Positions 35,972 to 47,035 of a stretch of 64,000 nt of DNA are shown here, piece after piece (position 1 is the stretch's first letter; each line of letters starts with the position of its first letter). Under the pieces are notes generated by a model, which ran no database searches, was not told the DNA's origin, and was given only the letters and a program-made list of their open reading frames with translations. Origin of the DNA: Quercus robur (taxonomy: Eukaryota > Streptophyta > Magnoliopsida > Fagales > Fagaceae); contig NC_065542.1 of NCBI RefSeq assembly GCF_932294415.1, forward strand, positions 43,241,942 through 43,305,941, given 5' to 3'. Both the position numbers and the translations under genes were made by a program.

Positions 35972-36517
35972 TGATAAGGATAAAAAATATAGCCCGACGG
36001 GCCTCCTTTAAATGGGCCTGACGGATCCATGTCTGTGGGTCGACAGAAGGCAAGCCCAACTTGTGTAAAGGCCCATACAGTAGAAACCCCAGATGGAAAT
36101 TACTTGCGACACACATTTAATCACTATAGAATCCCTAGGTAGATGGAATCCTAGTGTGAGGAGGATTTTGGAAGATACACACGTAAATAAAGATTTTCTC
36201 TACAAGGAAAGTGTCTTGCCCATCACGTTTGGGACTATTCAAGAGGATTCCTATAAGGAAAAGACTTCTACGCCAATAAAGAGAGGCCAACCTTCTACTA
36301 CTATAAAAGCCCCAATACCCTCACAAATCAAGGTACGCATAATTTACCCTTCTTTAGCACTCTAGAGTTGTGAGAATAGTTTTAACTTGACCTTCGGAGG
36401 GTGTTTGGCCGGCACCACACCAATGCTCTCTATTAGATCTTCTCTCTTTTCTTTATAGGTATCGTTACAAGCGTGTAAGAATCGTGTAGCTCACTGGTGA
36501 TATTTACGGCATCATTA
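35972..36517 (+). repeat. 5' LTR of the gypsy element
   Basis: It begins TGATAAGGATAAAAAATATAG and ends GGCATCATTA. A TATAAAAG box lies at about 36302. The end differs from the 3' LTR (CATCATCA), a change from the canonical CA terminus. Confidence 0.9.
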
Positions 36518-36518
36518 G

Positions 36519-36536
36519 TTGGCGCCATCTGTGGGA
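36519..36536 (+). other. Primer-binding site of the gypsy element
   Basis: The sequence TTGGCGCCATCTGTGGGA directly follows the 5' LTR. It has the form seen in many plant Tat-type gypsy elements. I have not matched it to a tRNA. Confidence 0.7.
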
Positions 36537-36615
36537 AAGAGTAGTATCGTAACTACAGCTTGTAGGCCATACAAATGCTACCCGGACAAAGGGCTACATG
36601 GTACTTACACGCTCG

Positions 36616-37971
36616 ATGGCGACCACCAACAACGTTCAGGAAGACGAGCCACAACCTATTACCTTGGAAAGACAGGTCCTAACCCTTAAAGCGGTAGTGG
36701 AGCGCCTCACTAGACAAAACCAGACCCTAAAGGAATAGCTGCGACAGAAGAACGCGGCGACGGGAAATCAAGAAGAAGATCAAGAAGGTGCCAGTGCTGA
36801 TCGTAGGAACCAGAAGAGACCGGAGGGAAGTAACACCCTAAGCAGACCGGGTCGACAAAACATAAGCCTCCCAACCTTCATGGATGCGGCTCTGCCTATT
36901 GTCGTAGAGATGCAAGCAATGAAGGAGCAGATGGAGGTTATGATGAACGCCCTCAAGGGACGAGTATCCAGCGACCTTGACGACCTAGTTAACTGAACCG
37001 ACTCACCATTCACTACCTCCGTCAACTACTTCCCTCTGCCGCATAAATTCCGCATGCCACATATAGACAGTTACGACGGAGTCAAGGATCCTCTAGATCA
37101 CCTGGAGACCTTCAAGACCTTGATGCACCTTCAAGGAGTTGTAGACGAAATCATGTGTAGGGCCTTCCCTACAATGCTGAAGGGTGCTGCAAGAATTTGG
37201 TTCAGTCGGTTAATGCTTGGCTCTTTCAGTACTTTTAAGGAGTTGAGCGCTCAGTTCACTTCACACTTCATTGGAGGACACAGATACAAGAAGTCAACTG
37301 CATGCTTGATGAACATTAAGCAGTGGGAGGACGAGACGCTGAGGTCCTACATAACTCGTTTCAACAAGGAGGCTTTCTCAATTGACGAGGCGGACGACAA
37401 GATACTTGTGGCGACATTCACTAATAGGCTACGAAAGGGTAAGTTCCTGTTTTCTCTATACAAGAACGATCCAAAGACCATGTTAGAAGTGCTTTACAGG
37501 GCTACCAAGTATATGAATGTGGAGGACATGCTGTTGGCCCGTGAAGATAAGCCCAGAAAAAGAGAAAGACAGGAGGATACATGACAGAATAGGGGGCGCA
37601 AAGTGGCTAGGATCGGAGAACGACAGGATGATAGACGCTCCAAATCCCCCATTGGGAGATTCACAAGCTTCACCCTATTAACTGCCCCAATAGATCAGGT
37701 CTTGATGCAGATCAAAGACGAAGGAGCTCTGACGTTCCCCGGAAAGTTGAAGGGAGATCCCAGCAAAAGATTAAGGGATAAGTATTGCCACTTCCATTGA
37801 GACCACGGGCACGACACAGCTAACTGCTACGATCTCAAACAGCAGATAGAGGCCCTTATAAGACAGGGGAAACTACAGAGGTTCGTGAGTAAGGAGAAAG
37901 TGGATCCGCCCTAAGAGTAGACCCTGCGACGGGAGAATGAGCGCCTAAGGCCGCCCATTGCAGATAGAAGA
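36616..37971 (+). pseudogene. Gypsy gag region
   Basis: From ATG 36616: an N-terminal coiled-coil-like part (ERQVLTLKAVVERLTRQN), the retrotransposon Gag core (DPLDHLETFKTLMHLQG, GAARIWFSRL, FTSHFIGGHRYKK; about 37075-37330) and a CCHC-like knuckle region (YCHFH...HDTANCYDL, about 37785-37835). In-frame stops occur at 36736, 36994, 37582, 37798, 37912 and 37918, yet the frame stays open otherwise and runs on into pol. Confidence 0.85.
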
Positions 37972-39651
37972 ATGATCGTAGGGGGCACGGCAACCTTTGG
38001 GTTGTCCAAAAAGGCTAGGAAGACCTACCTAAGAGTGGTCCAGAACGTCCAGCTCACAGGCATTGTACCCAAGATGGCACGGATCGACAATCTCGTCATC
38101 GGATTTTTAGAAGAAGATGCTCGAAGGCTGCACCACCCGCATGACAACGCGCTTGTTGTCAGCCTAAGGGTAGGAGACTACAACATGCATCGGGTTCTGG
38201 TCGACAACGGCAGTTCGGCAGACATCTTGTATTACCCGGCTTTTCAGCAGATAAGAATTGATAGAGAACAATTGGTCCCGGTTAATGCCCCTCTAGTTGG
38301 TTTCGGAGGGATGAGAGTGTTCCCCATCGGTGCTGTCACATTGACAATAACGGTGGGAGATTACCCCCAACAGATCACTAAGGAAGTAACATTCCTGGTG
38401 GTCGACTGTTCATCCGCTTACAATACCATTCTCGGACGACCCACCCTCAACTCATGGAAGGCTGTAACTTCAACATATCATTTAATGATCAAGTTCCCAA
38501 CGGATTATGGAGTAGAAGAACTGCGTGGAAATTAGGTGGCAGCACGAGAATGCTACATCGCTATGCTAGAAATGGACGATCAACAGCAAACAATATGCAT
38601 AGAGGAACGACGGACAGTAGTAGAGCCAGTTGAAGAGTTAGAAGAAATAATCCTTGATGACTCAAGGCCAGAACGGACGACTAGAATGGGTATATTGGTA
38701 GGCTGGCAGGTGCACCAGGAGCTCATGGCATTCTTAAGAAACAATCAAGACGTGTTCGCCTAGAGTCACGAGGATATGCCAGGGATCGACCCCAAAATCA
38801 TGGTTCACAAACTGAATGTATCACCCACATTCTCCCCAATTTGGTAGAAGAAATGAGTATTTGCTCAGGAGTGGGACAAAGCCATTGCCGAGGAAATACG
38901 AATGTTGCTTGAGGCAGATTTCATCCGAGAAGTGTACTACCCCGATTGGTTGGCAAATGTCGTCATGGTTAAGAAGGCCAACGGAAAATGGAGGATGTGT
39001 GTAGACTTTACGGACCTCAATAAGTCCTGCCCCAAAGACAACTATCCACTCCCTCGGATAGATACTTTGGTAGACTCAACCGCAAGACACTAGCTTTTAA
39101 GCTTCATGGATGCTTTCTCTGGCTACAACCAGATTAAGATGGAAGAAGCCGATCAAGTGAAGACCTCTTTTATCACCAGCCAGGGATTATTCTGCTACAA
39201 GGTGATGCCATTCAAACTTAAAAATGTCAGAGCAACATACCAAAGATTAATAATGAACAAGATGTTCGCGCACCAGATCGAGAGGAATGTACAAGTTTAT
39301 GTTGATGATATGCTGGTGAAGAGCCTACACGAAGATGATCATCTAGGCGACTTCCGGGAGACCTTCGACACCCTCCGGTTATATAACATGAAGTTGAACC
39401 TAGGCAAGTGCGCGTTCAGAGTGACAGCGGGGAAATTCTTGGGCTTCATGGTATCCCAAAGAGGTATAGAGGTTAACCCGGAGAAAGTACGGGCCATAAT
39501 AGAGTTAGAACCGCCGAGGACGGTCAAGGAAGTGCAAAGTTTGAATGGCAAAATCGCAGCCCTTAACAGGTTCATCTCAAAAGCGATGGACAGATGTCTA
39601 CCTTTCTTCTGCACTCTGAAAAAATCATTTGAATGGACGGACAAATGCTAG
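37972..39651 (+). pseudogene. Gypsy pol: protease and reverse transcriptase
   Basis: It continues the gag frame. The aspartic protease motif is VDNGSSADILYY (about 38200). The reverse transcriptase has KKANGKWRMCVDFTDLNK (about 38970), FMDAFSGYNQI (about 39103) and the catalytic YVDDM (about 39299), then KCAFRVTAGKFLGF. In-frame stops are at 38533, 38761, 38845, 38854, 39091 and 39649. Catalytic Asp pairs remain readable. Confidence 0.9.
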
Positions 39652-41880
39652 ATGGCGTTTGACAACTTAAAAAGGCATATCTTTCATCTCCACCATTGCT
39701 CAGTCCATCCAAGCTGGTAAAAGAGCTTTACCTATATTTAGCTATTTCACAAGCCCCTGTTAGCGCAGCTTTGGTGAGAGAGGAAGACGGATCTCAGAAA
39801 CCAGTCTACTTCACAAGCCAAGCGCTCCGGGGAGCGGAAAAGCGGTACCCTCAGATGGAGAAGTTGGCCTTCGCGTTGATAATTGCTGCGCGAAAACTCA
39901 AACCGTACTTCCAAGCACACACCATCGTTGTCTTGATGGACAAGCCCTTGAGAAGAGCTATGAGTAGCCCCGAGGTAGCAGGAAGAATGGCTTTATGGGC
40001 AGTAGAGCTCAGCGAGTTAGACATACAGTACCATCCGCGAACGGCTGTAAAAGGGCAAGTGGTGGCTGATTTCATTGCCGAATTCACCCTTGGAGACGGC
40101 CAGGGGGCAGAGGATACGCGACAGTGGAATATTTATACGGACGGATCTTCAAATAGACGAGCAGGAGGGGCTAGTGTAGTGATCCAAACCTCGAAGGGAA
40201 TAAGATCGAGTGCATGATCCGATTAGATTTCCCCACAACCAACAACGAGGTAGAATATGAAGCTTTGGTGGCAGGGCTAGATCTCGCAAAGGCTGCAGGT
40301 GCTGAGAACATGGTCGTACATTGCGACTCACAGGTAGTAACAAGTCAGATTAATGGCGGCTATGAGTGTAAGAATGAAAGGATGAAGAGGTATCTAGAAG
40401 AGGTAAAGAATCGAATTAGCAGCCTCGAAGTTAGATTCGTTCAAATCCTGAGGGGGGAAAACGAATGCGCCAACCGACTAGCAAAAGCAGCCTCGGCAGA
40501 ATTTATGCTTGTCCCCAAACAGGTATTGTCATTTTTCCAAGTCTCCTCACTTATTGATGACGGAACAAATGTGCAAGAACTAAATTCTGAAAGCAATTGG
40601 ACTACGCCTTTGATATCATACCTAAAGACTGGCGTTTTACCAGACGGGAGTGACGCCGCTAGAAAGGTAAAGGTCCAAGCATCACGATTTGTGCTGATAA
40701 AAGATGTTTTATACAAAAGAGGGTTCTCTCAGCCGTACCTGAGGTGCCTATACCACGAAGAAGCAGATTACGTAATGAGAGAAGTCCACGAGGGAATCTG
40801 CAGAAACCATTCGGGGGCACGGTCATTAGTGCACAAGTTGATCCGAGCAGGATACTACTGGCCTACAATGATGAAGGACGCACAGGCCTATGTCAAGGCC
40901 TGTGACAAGTGTCAAAGATTCAGTAATCTCATCAGGAAACCATCCGAGGAACTAACCCTCATAACGGCCCCTTGGCCCTTCGCTCAATGGGGACTAGATA
41001 TCATGGGCCCCTTCTCAGCAGCAGTTAGGTAGTTAAAATTTCTGGTAGTTGGTATCGACTACTTCACTAAGTGGGTGGAAGTAGAAGCCCTAGCCACTAT
41101 CACGGAGAGGAATATTCTGAGTTTTGTTTGGAGGAATATCATATGCAGGTACGGGATACCCAGAGTGCTTGTCTCCAACAACGGAAAGCAATTCGACAAC
41201 AGCGCATTTAGGGACTTCTGCTCGGAGCTAGGTATCAAGAATCACTACTCGTTGCCAGCACACCCACAGGCCAACGGGCAAGTTGAAGTCACGAAACGGT
41301 CCTTGCTCAAGATCATCAAGACCCGGCTCGAGGGGGCAAAGGGTATTTGGCCGGACGAGTTGCCAAGCGTTCTGTGGGCATACAGAACTACAGCAAGAAC
41401 GCCCACTGGAGAAACGCCGTTTTGACTAGCATACGGAAGTGAAGCTGTCATCCCAGTAGAAGTAGGGCTCACAAGCTTTCGGGTGGAGAGCTACGACGAG
41501 AATAAGAACGAAGAGGCCATGCGACTTCAGCTCGACCTAGTGGACGAGGTACGAATGACAACGGAGCAAAGGATGGCGCAGTATCAGAATCTCATGGTGA
41601 AACACTACAAGTCGAATGTTAGGCCTAGAGACTTTCAGGTCGGAGATCTTGTACTGCGAAAGATAATGGGTGCTACTAGAGATCCTTCGTAAGGAAAGCT
41701 TGGCCCCAACTGGGAAGGACCCTACAGGATCGCATCATGGTAGAAGAAGGGCACCTACCACCTCGAGACGCTGGATGGACAAAAGTTTCAGCACCCATGG
41801 AACATGGAACACCTACGGAAATACTATCAGTAGAGACAGCATGAAGAGCAATGACGCTATTTCCAGTTTGTCTTCTTAGT
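39652..41880 (+). pseudogene. Gypsy pol: RNase H and integrase
   Basis: A frameshift near 39670 and another near 40190 separate this from the upstream frame. The RNase H-like part has FTSQALRGAEKRYPQMEK and YTDGSSNRRAGG, then NEVEYEALVAGL and HCDSQVV. The integrase zinc region has HEGICRNHSGARSL and CDKCQRF (about 40780-40920). The catalytic core starts at WGLDIMGPF (about 40990). The second catalytic residue appears as SNNGKQFDN (about 41175), Asn where Asp is expected, and the Glu lies in ANGQVEV. Stops are at 41030, 41423 and 41690. Confidence 0.88.
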
Positions 41881-41909
41881 TTTTACTACAATTATTAGTT
41901 TTACTTTAA

Positions 41910-42025
41910 CTTTTTGCTACAATACTTCAAGTATCTTTTTAAGCCCAAGGGGGCAGGTACTTTTCTACTTGCTACAATACTTTAAGTATCTTTTTAAGCC
42001 CAAGGGGGCAGGTGCTTTTCTACAA
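41910..42025. repeat. 51 bp tandem duplication after integrase
   Basis: Two adjacent copies of a unit containing 'ctacaatact' and 'aagcccaagggggcagg'. The G-rich core resembles the purine tract that precedes the 3' LTR. Confidence 0.8.
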
Positions 42026-42079
42026 ATACACGATTTTTTAAAGAATATTCAGACATAACTGTCTTTTCAACCTGAATTC

Positions 42080-42710
42080 TCATAAAGTCCACAAAAATGG
42101 ACGGATATAAAGTCCACAAACTGGACGAATCATCCAAAGAAGGATGAAAATTCTAAGTCCAAAAAGTGGACAGATATAAAGTTCACAAACTGGACAGATC
42201 ATCCCCAGAAGGATGAACATTCTAAGTCCAACAAGTGGACGGATAAAAAGTCCACAAACTGAACGGATCATCCCAAGAAGGATGAAGATTCAAAGTCCAA
42301 AAAGTGGACGGATATAAAGTTAACAAACTGGACGGATTATCCCAAGAAAGATGAAGATTCAAAGTCCAAAAAGTGGACGGATATAAAGTCCACAAACTGG
42401 ATGGATCATCCCAAGAAGGATGAAAATTCTAAGTCCAAAAAGTGGACGAATATAGAGTCCACAAACTGGCGGATCATCCCAAGAAGTATGAAAATTCCAG
42501 TCCAAAAAGTGGACGGATAAAACTTAAAGTCCACAAGCTGGACGGATCATCCCTAGAAGGATGAAATTTATAGTCCAAAAAATGGACGGACATAAACTAA
42601 AAGTCCAAAAATTGGATGGATATGAATTAAACTGGACGGGTCATTCCATGAAAATTCCAAAGTCCCAAAAAGTGGACGAGTATACACCGAAACTTGCAAA
42701 GTAGAAAGTT
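42080..42710. repeat. ~70 bp tandem repeats in the gypsy 3' region, about nine copies
   Basis: A unit of 69-70 bp is repeated, with landmarks 'aagtccaaaaagtggacgg', 'ataaagtccacaaactgg' and 'gatcatcccaagaaggatga'. Later units are shortened. Tandem repeats between pol and the 3' LTR are a known habit of Tat-type elements. Confidence 0.9.
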
Positions 42711-42840
42711 CATACATAAAGGATGAAAATACTACCTAGTCCATATAAAGGACGGTGTGTAAAGGATATAAGTTTTATCCGAAGTAGACGGGCCACCTAG
42801 AAGGATCAAAACGACGGACCAATTCGTGGACGACCCCCAA

Positions 42841-44035
42841 ACATTAAGACGGACACATTATAGCACAATGTGGACGGACACAGTTAGGAATGGAATATTA
42901 AAAGGCCTCCCATAGTGGACGGATCAAATAAGAAACAAACTACTACATTCATAGCAACAATGAATCAAGCAAAGTAAATACCATTGACAAATAAAGTTAT
43001 GTAAAACCCTCAAAGGGTAATTGTTTAATATACAAATAACGGATTGTTCTCAAATAAAAAAGAAATAAAATAAAAAAAACAACAACAACTATTCTTGGGG
43101 GTCTGCATCCTCTTCATGACGGGTGTTGTCATCTACAAGATTGGTTTGAACTTGAACATCCTATGCTTGGGCCGACTCCCCGTCGCCTTTAGCTGCATCC
43201 TTAGCAAAAAGATCTTTAGTGTCCTCTGAGGCGACGGGTATGACGGAGGTCTGAACTAGATCCTCAACCTTAATGTTTGACACATCCAGGTCTGGGTAGG
43301 CCTTCTTGACTTGACGGAGGGCGTTGTCAAAACCCTGAAGGAAAGAGTCTCCTAGCTCTGACAGCAGGGCGTCGGAGTCACGGTACTCATGTATCGCCGC
43401 CTCCTTAGCCTGACGGAGCTTATCCTTCAGGTCCCCCCAAAGACATTAAGACGGACACATTATAACACAATGTGGACGGATACAGTTAGGAATGGAATAT
43501 TAAAAGGCCTCCCATAGTGGACGGATCAAATAAGAAACAAACTACTACATTCATAGCAACAATGAAACAAGCAAAGTAAATACCATTGATGGACAAAGTT
43601 ATGTAAAACCCTCAAAGGGCAATTGTTCAATATACAAATAACGGATTGTTCTCAAATAAAAAAGAAATAAAATAAAAAAACAACAACAACTATTCTTGGG
43701 GGTCCGCATCCTCTTCATGATGGGTGTTGTCATCTACAAGATTGGTTTGAACTTGAACATCCTGTGCTTGGGCCGACTTTCCGTCGCCTTTAGCTGCATC
43801 CTCAGCAAAAAGATCTTCAGTGTCCTCTGAGGCGACGGGCATGACGGAGGTCTGAACTAGATACTCAACCTTAACGTTTGACACATCCAGGTCAGGGTAG
43901 GCCTTCTTGACTTGACGGAGGGTGTCGTCAAAACCCTGAAGGAAAGAGTCTCCCAGCTCTGACAGCAAGGCGTCGGAGTCACGATACTCATGTATCGCCG
44001 CCTCCTTAGCCTGACGGAGCTTATCCTTCAGGTCT
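42841..44035. repeat. Tandem duplication of ~602 bp
   Basis: Bases 42841 to about 43433 repeat at 43443 to about 44035 with few differences. Each copy includes the last part of antisense exon 4 and its 3' flank, so the antisense gene has a second, detached C-terminus downstream. Confidence 0.92.
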
Positions 44036-45887
44036 TGAATCTCCTTTTCTTTTTTCTCCATGGCCTTCCTCGCCTCCTCCGTCCTCTATTCAAGCTCCTT
44101 CCTCACCTTCTTTGAGAGGTTAAACTTTTGCTCCATTGTGGATTTCCATTTGTTGAGTTGACCCAGTTCGTCCTCCGTCTGCTTCGCCTTTGCCCATACA
44201 CGTTCCAGGGCCGTCTCACGGTTAAGACACCATTCCATCAGCCCCTTCATCATAATCATGGACTGAAAACAAAAGAGAAAGAATGGTTAGATAGAAAGAT
44301 AAGTAGAATGGACGGATGGAAAGATGACGGAAATAATTACCTGAGCAATTGCAAAGAGACCCGTCTCCCCCATCGCCTTTGTGGAATGATTTCCTAAGTC
44401 CTCATAGTCCTCAGACGTTATGATAGACGAAAGCTGTTCCAAGGCATATTTGGAGTCTTTGCGGAGGAGGACGGGCGGCTTCTCCTGGCTAGTGAACGGG
44501 GCCTTCATCGTTCCCTTACCAGGCCCATGCTTCACTGGCGTGAACGTCTTCGCACCCTCAGCCATTAGATCCACAACGGGTTCCAAAGGGACTTTGACCT
44601 TCTTAGCAGGACGGTCCCCCTTTGGTGGTTGCTTCCTTTTTGTGGACGGGTTGCCTGTGCCTGTCCCCTTGGGAGCCACGTCACCGGTCTCCTTTTTCTT
44701 TGCAGCCTACGACCTAATAAGTGCTCTCCTCTTAGCGTCGTCCATTTCTAAAAAGGTGAACGGGTGAAGTTAACTATAGAGATAAAATTGAAGACGGTTC
44801 AGATAAAATAAGGGCGACGGACTTACATCTACGGATTTTTTCTTCGTATCTGACGGTTGCTGGAGTTGGCTCAGGCCTGTCGCAATACCAATGGATGGTA
44901 TTGAGTGTAACCAATTTTGCCCAAGTCCTTTCCTTCGGCTTGGTCTTGGAAAAAATCTTCTCAAGAAAAGTGAACTCCTCAAGACTAACTTGTGGACGCC
45001 ATCTGACTGCAAAGAAAATGAACTGTTAAAACTATTGGGAAAGTATAATAAACTGAATGATTGTAAAAAGTTCACACACTAGGATGGGTGCATACGGGAC
45101 GGATGCAATATGCCCCAAGTCGTGTTGACGGGCATGTGTTCCGTTTCCCCTGGATGACACATCCACTCGTCACCTTCCAGGAAGAAATAACGGCCCTTCC
45201 AATCCCTATTTGAGTCTGGTGTTTCAAATATAACCTTCAACAACGGACTCTTGGAAGCAAAACTATATATTCCCCTTGACTTGTTTATCTCATCCGGACG
45301 GTAGCAGTGAAGAAATTCCCTCACCATCAGCCTCCTGGCACCGTCAGTCATAACACCGTACAGGACCTCCATTGCTATGAAGACCCTTCAGGCGTTTGGA
45401 GACACTTGGTTGACGGATAGACCCAAACATTTGAGGAGCTCACGGTGAAGGGAGCTTAGTGGAAACCTAAGTCTAGCCTTCAGCATTTGTTCATACACTC
45501 TGACACCTTCTACCCCCTCATAGTAGCATTTCTCTGACTTATAGGGGAGATGGATAGAGATGTTATCAGGAATCTAGAAATTATCCCTAAGAGTTTTGAA
45601 GTCTCCTTGATGGTGGACACAAAATTATTCATCGTCCACTCCAATAGCATGATGAACTCCCTAAGTCCATCAGCACCTATGACGGATTTTAATGTTGGTT
45701 CCTCGCCGTCATCAGAAACCTCTTCTTGTTCAACTATCTCCAAATCCTCATTTGTTGAGGATGAGGAAGAGGCAGACAGACTCCTCTCTTTGCCCGGACT
45801 TTCTTGGTCTTTGTGACCGGACGGGTATACTTCCTCGTAATCCGCCCCGTCACGGACAAATGACTGGTTACTCGACGCACTAGACAT
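43690..45887 (-). pseudogene. Antisense four-exon gene inside the gypsy element (Transposase_28-like)
   Basis: On the minus strand, four exons can be drawn with GT-AG borders: 45887-45096, 45006-44827, 44747-44341 and 44262-43690. Exon 1 has an acidic/Ser-rich start (MSSASSNQSF, SLSASSSSSTNED). The 'putative gypsy type transposon' (Pfam Transposase_28) region follows: PYKSEKCYYEG, LKCLGLSVNQVSPNA, VREFLHCYRPDE. Exon 2 has FLEKIFSKTKPKERTWAKLV. Exon 3 is Lys/Pro-rich (APKGTGTGNPSTKRKQPP). Exon 4 is a long coiled coil (ELGQLNKWKSTMEQKF, KEKEIQDLKDKLRQAKEA) ending in an acidic tail. Stops in exons 1, 3 and 4, a possible stop at the exon 2/3 join, and a frameshift near 45600 show it is dead here. 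Role unknown; Tat-type elements are known to carry antisense ORFs. Confidence 0.8.
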
Positions 45888-46407
45888 TGCCTATATGTGA
45901 CGGCAAAACCTAAGACTCTGACGAATCTAGAAGTGATGACGAGTGTATAAAGTCTAAGAAAATAAAGTATAAATATATATCTGTTGGTGAAAGGGACTTG
46001 TGAAAAGAGAGCACTTATCAATTTTTGAGAATGAACGGAGGAAGAGTGTTGATGACGGATATAGTGACTGGACGGAGTGGTCTCTGACAAGGATGATGGT
46101 TGCACTCTAACAGTGTGTGTCATCTGAAAATAGAGAAATGAGAAAGAAAGGCGTCGATATTTATAGAGAGAGTGCACGGAAGACGAAGCGACGCTTCGAT
46201 TCAAGGTAAAATCCAGTCAAAAAGTGACATGTGTCATGCGTCATAATGGCTTTCAGACAACCTTTCAAGAGTTGGTGCAGTTCATGGCGTTCGTATTTAA
46301 ACCGTCGACTCACTGGCCTTTGAACCGTCACCCCCCAAAGTCTTAAACCGTCACCTCCCGGGTCCATCCACTAAAGGATGACGGACCTATGAGGTGAAGG
46401 GGGCAAC

Positions 46408-46952
46408 TGATAAGGGTAAAAATATAGCCGGACGGGCCTCCTTTAAATGGGCCTGATGGACCCATGTCTATGGGCCGATAGAAGGCAAGCCCAACTTGTG
46501 CAAAGACCCATACAATAGAAACCCCAGATGGAAATTACTTGCGACACACATTTAATCACTATAGAATCCCTAAGTAGATGGAATCCTAGCATGAGGAGGA
46601 TTCCAGAAGATATACACGTAAATAAAGATCTTCTCTACAAGAAAAGTGTCTTGCCCATCATGTTTGGGACTATTCAAGAGGATTCCTATAAGGAAAAGAC
46701 TTCTACGCCAACAAAGAGAGGCCAACTTTCTACTACTATAAAAGCCCTAATACTCTCACAAATCAAGGTACGCATAATTTACCCTTCTCTAGTACTCTAG
46801 AGTTGTGAGAATAGTTCTAACTTGACCTTCGGAGCGTGTTTGGCCGGCACCACACCAGTGCTCTCTGTTAGGTATGCTCTCTTTTCTTTGTAGGTATCGT
46901 TACAAGCGTGCAAGAATCGTGTAGCTCACTGGTGATATTTACGGCATCATCA
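46408..46952 (+). repeat. 3' LTR of the gypsy element
   Basis: It begins TGATAAGGGTAAAAATATAG and ends GGCATCATCA, then 'atggt'. It matches the 5' LTR along its whole length. Confidence 0.93.
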
Positions 46953-46957
46953 ATGGT

Positions 46958-47035
46958 GACAACATCCCTGAATCCATGGAATATCTAGTTGTTGGCTTAC
47001 CTGATTTGGAAACACAGTATTATAATTTTCTTTAA
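46958..47035 (+). pseudogene. FAR1-related pseudogene, last codons split off by the gypsy insertion
   Basis: Joining base 35971 to 46958 continues the same frame from GERVDG to DNIPESMEYLVVGLPDLE and ends at TAA 47033-47035. This shows the retrotransposon went into the coding end of the gene. Confidence 0.85.

Larger units (their letters stand above)
35972..46952 (+). mobile_element. Ty3/gypsy LTR retrotransposon (Tat-like), 10.98 kb, complete structure but decayed
   Basis: Both LTRs are present (35972-36517 and 46408-46952), flanked by the 5 bp duplication 'atggt' (35967-35971 and 46953-46957). A primer-binding site follows the 5' LTR, and a purine tract (GGTGAAGGGGG) precedes the 3' LTR. 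Order: gag, protease, reverse transcriptase, RNase H, integrase, then about 4.5 kb with tandem repeats and an antisense gene. Integrase after RT-RNase H makes it gypsy. The long 3' region with repeats and an antisense ORF resembles the Tat lineage. The LTRs differ at roughly forty sites by eye, nearly all transitions. Confidence 0.93.

Noticed and set aside
42080-42710. CRISPR-like array
   Set aside because: The repeats are contiguous tandem units in a plant retrotransposon with no spacer structure.
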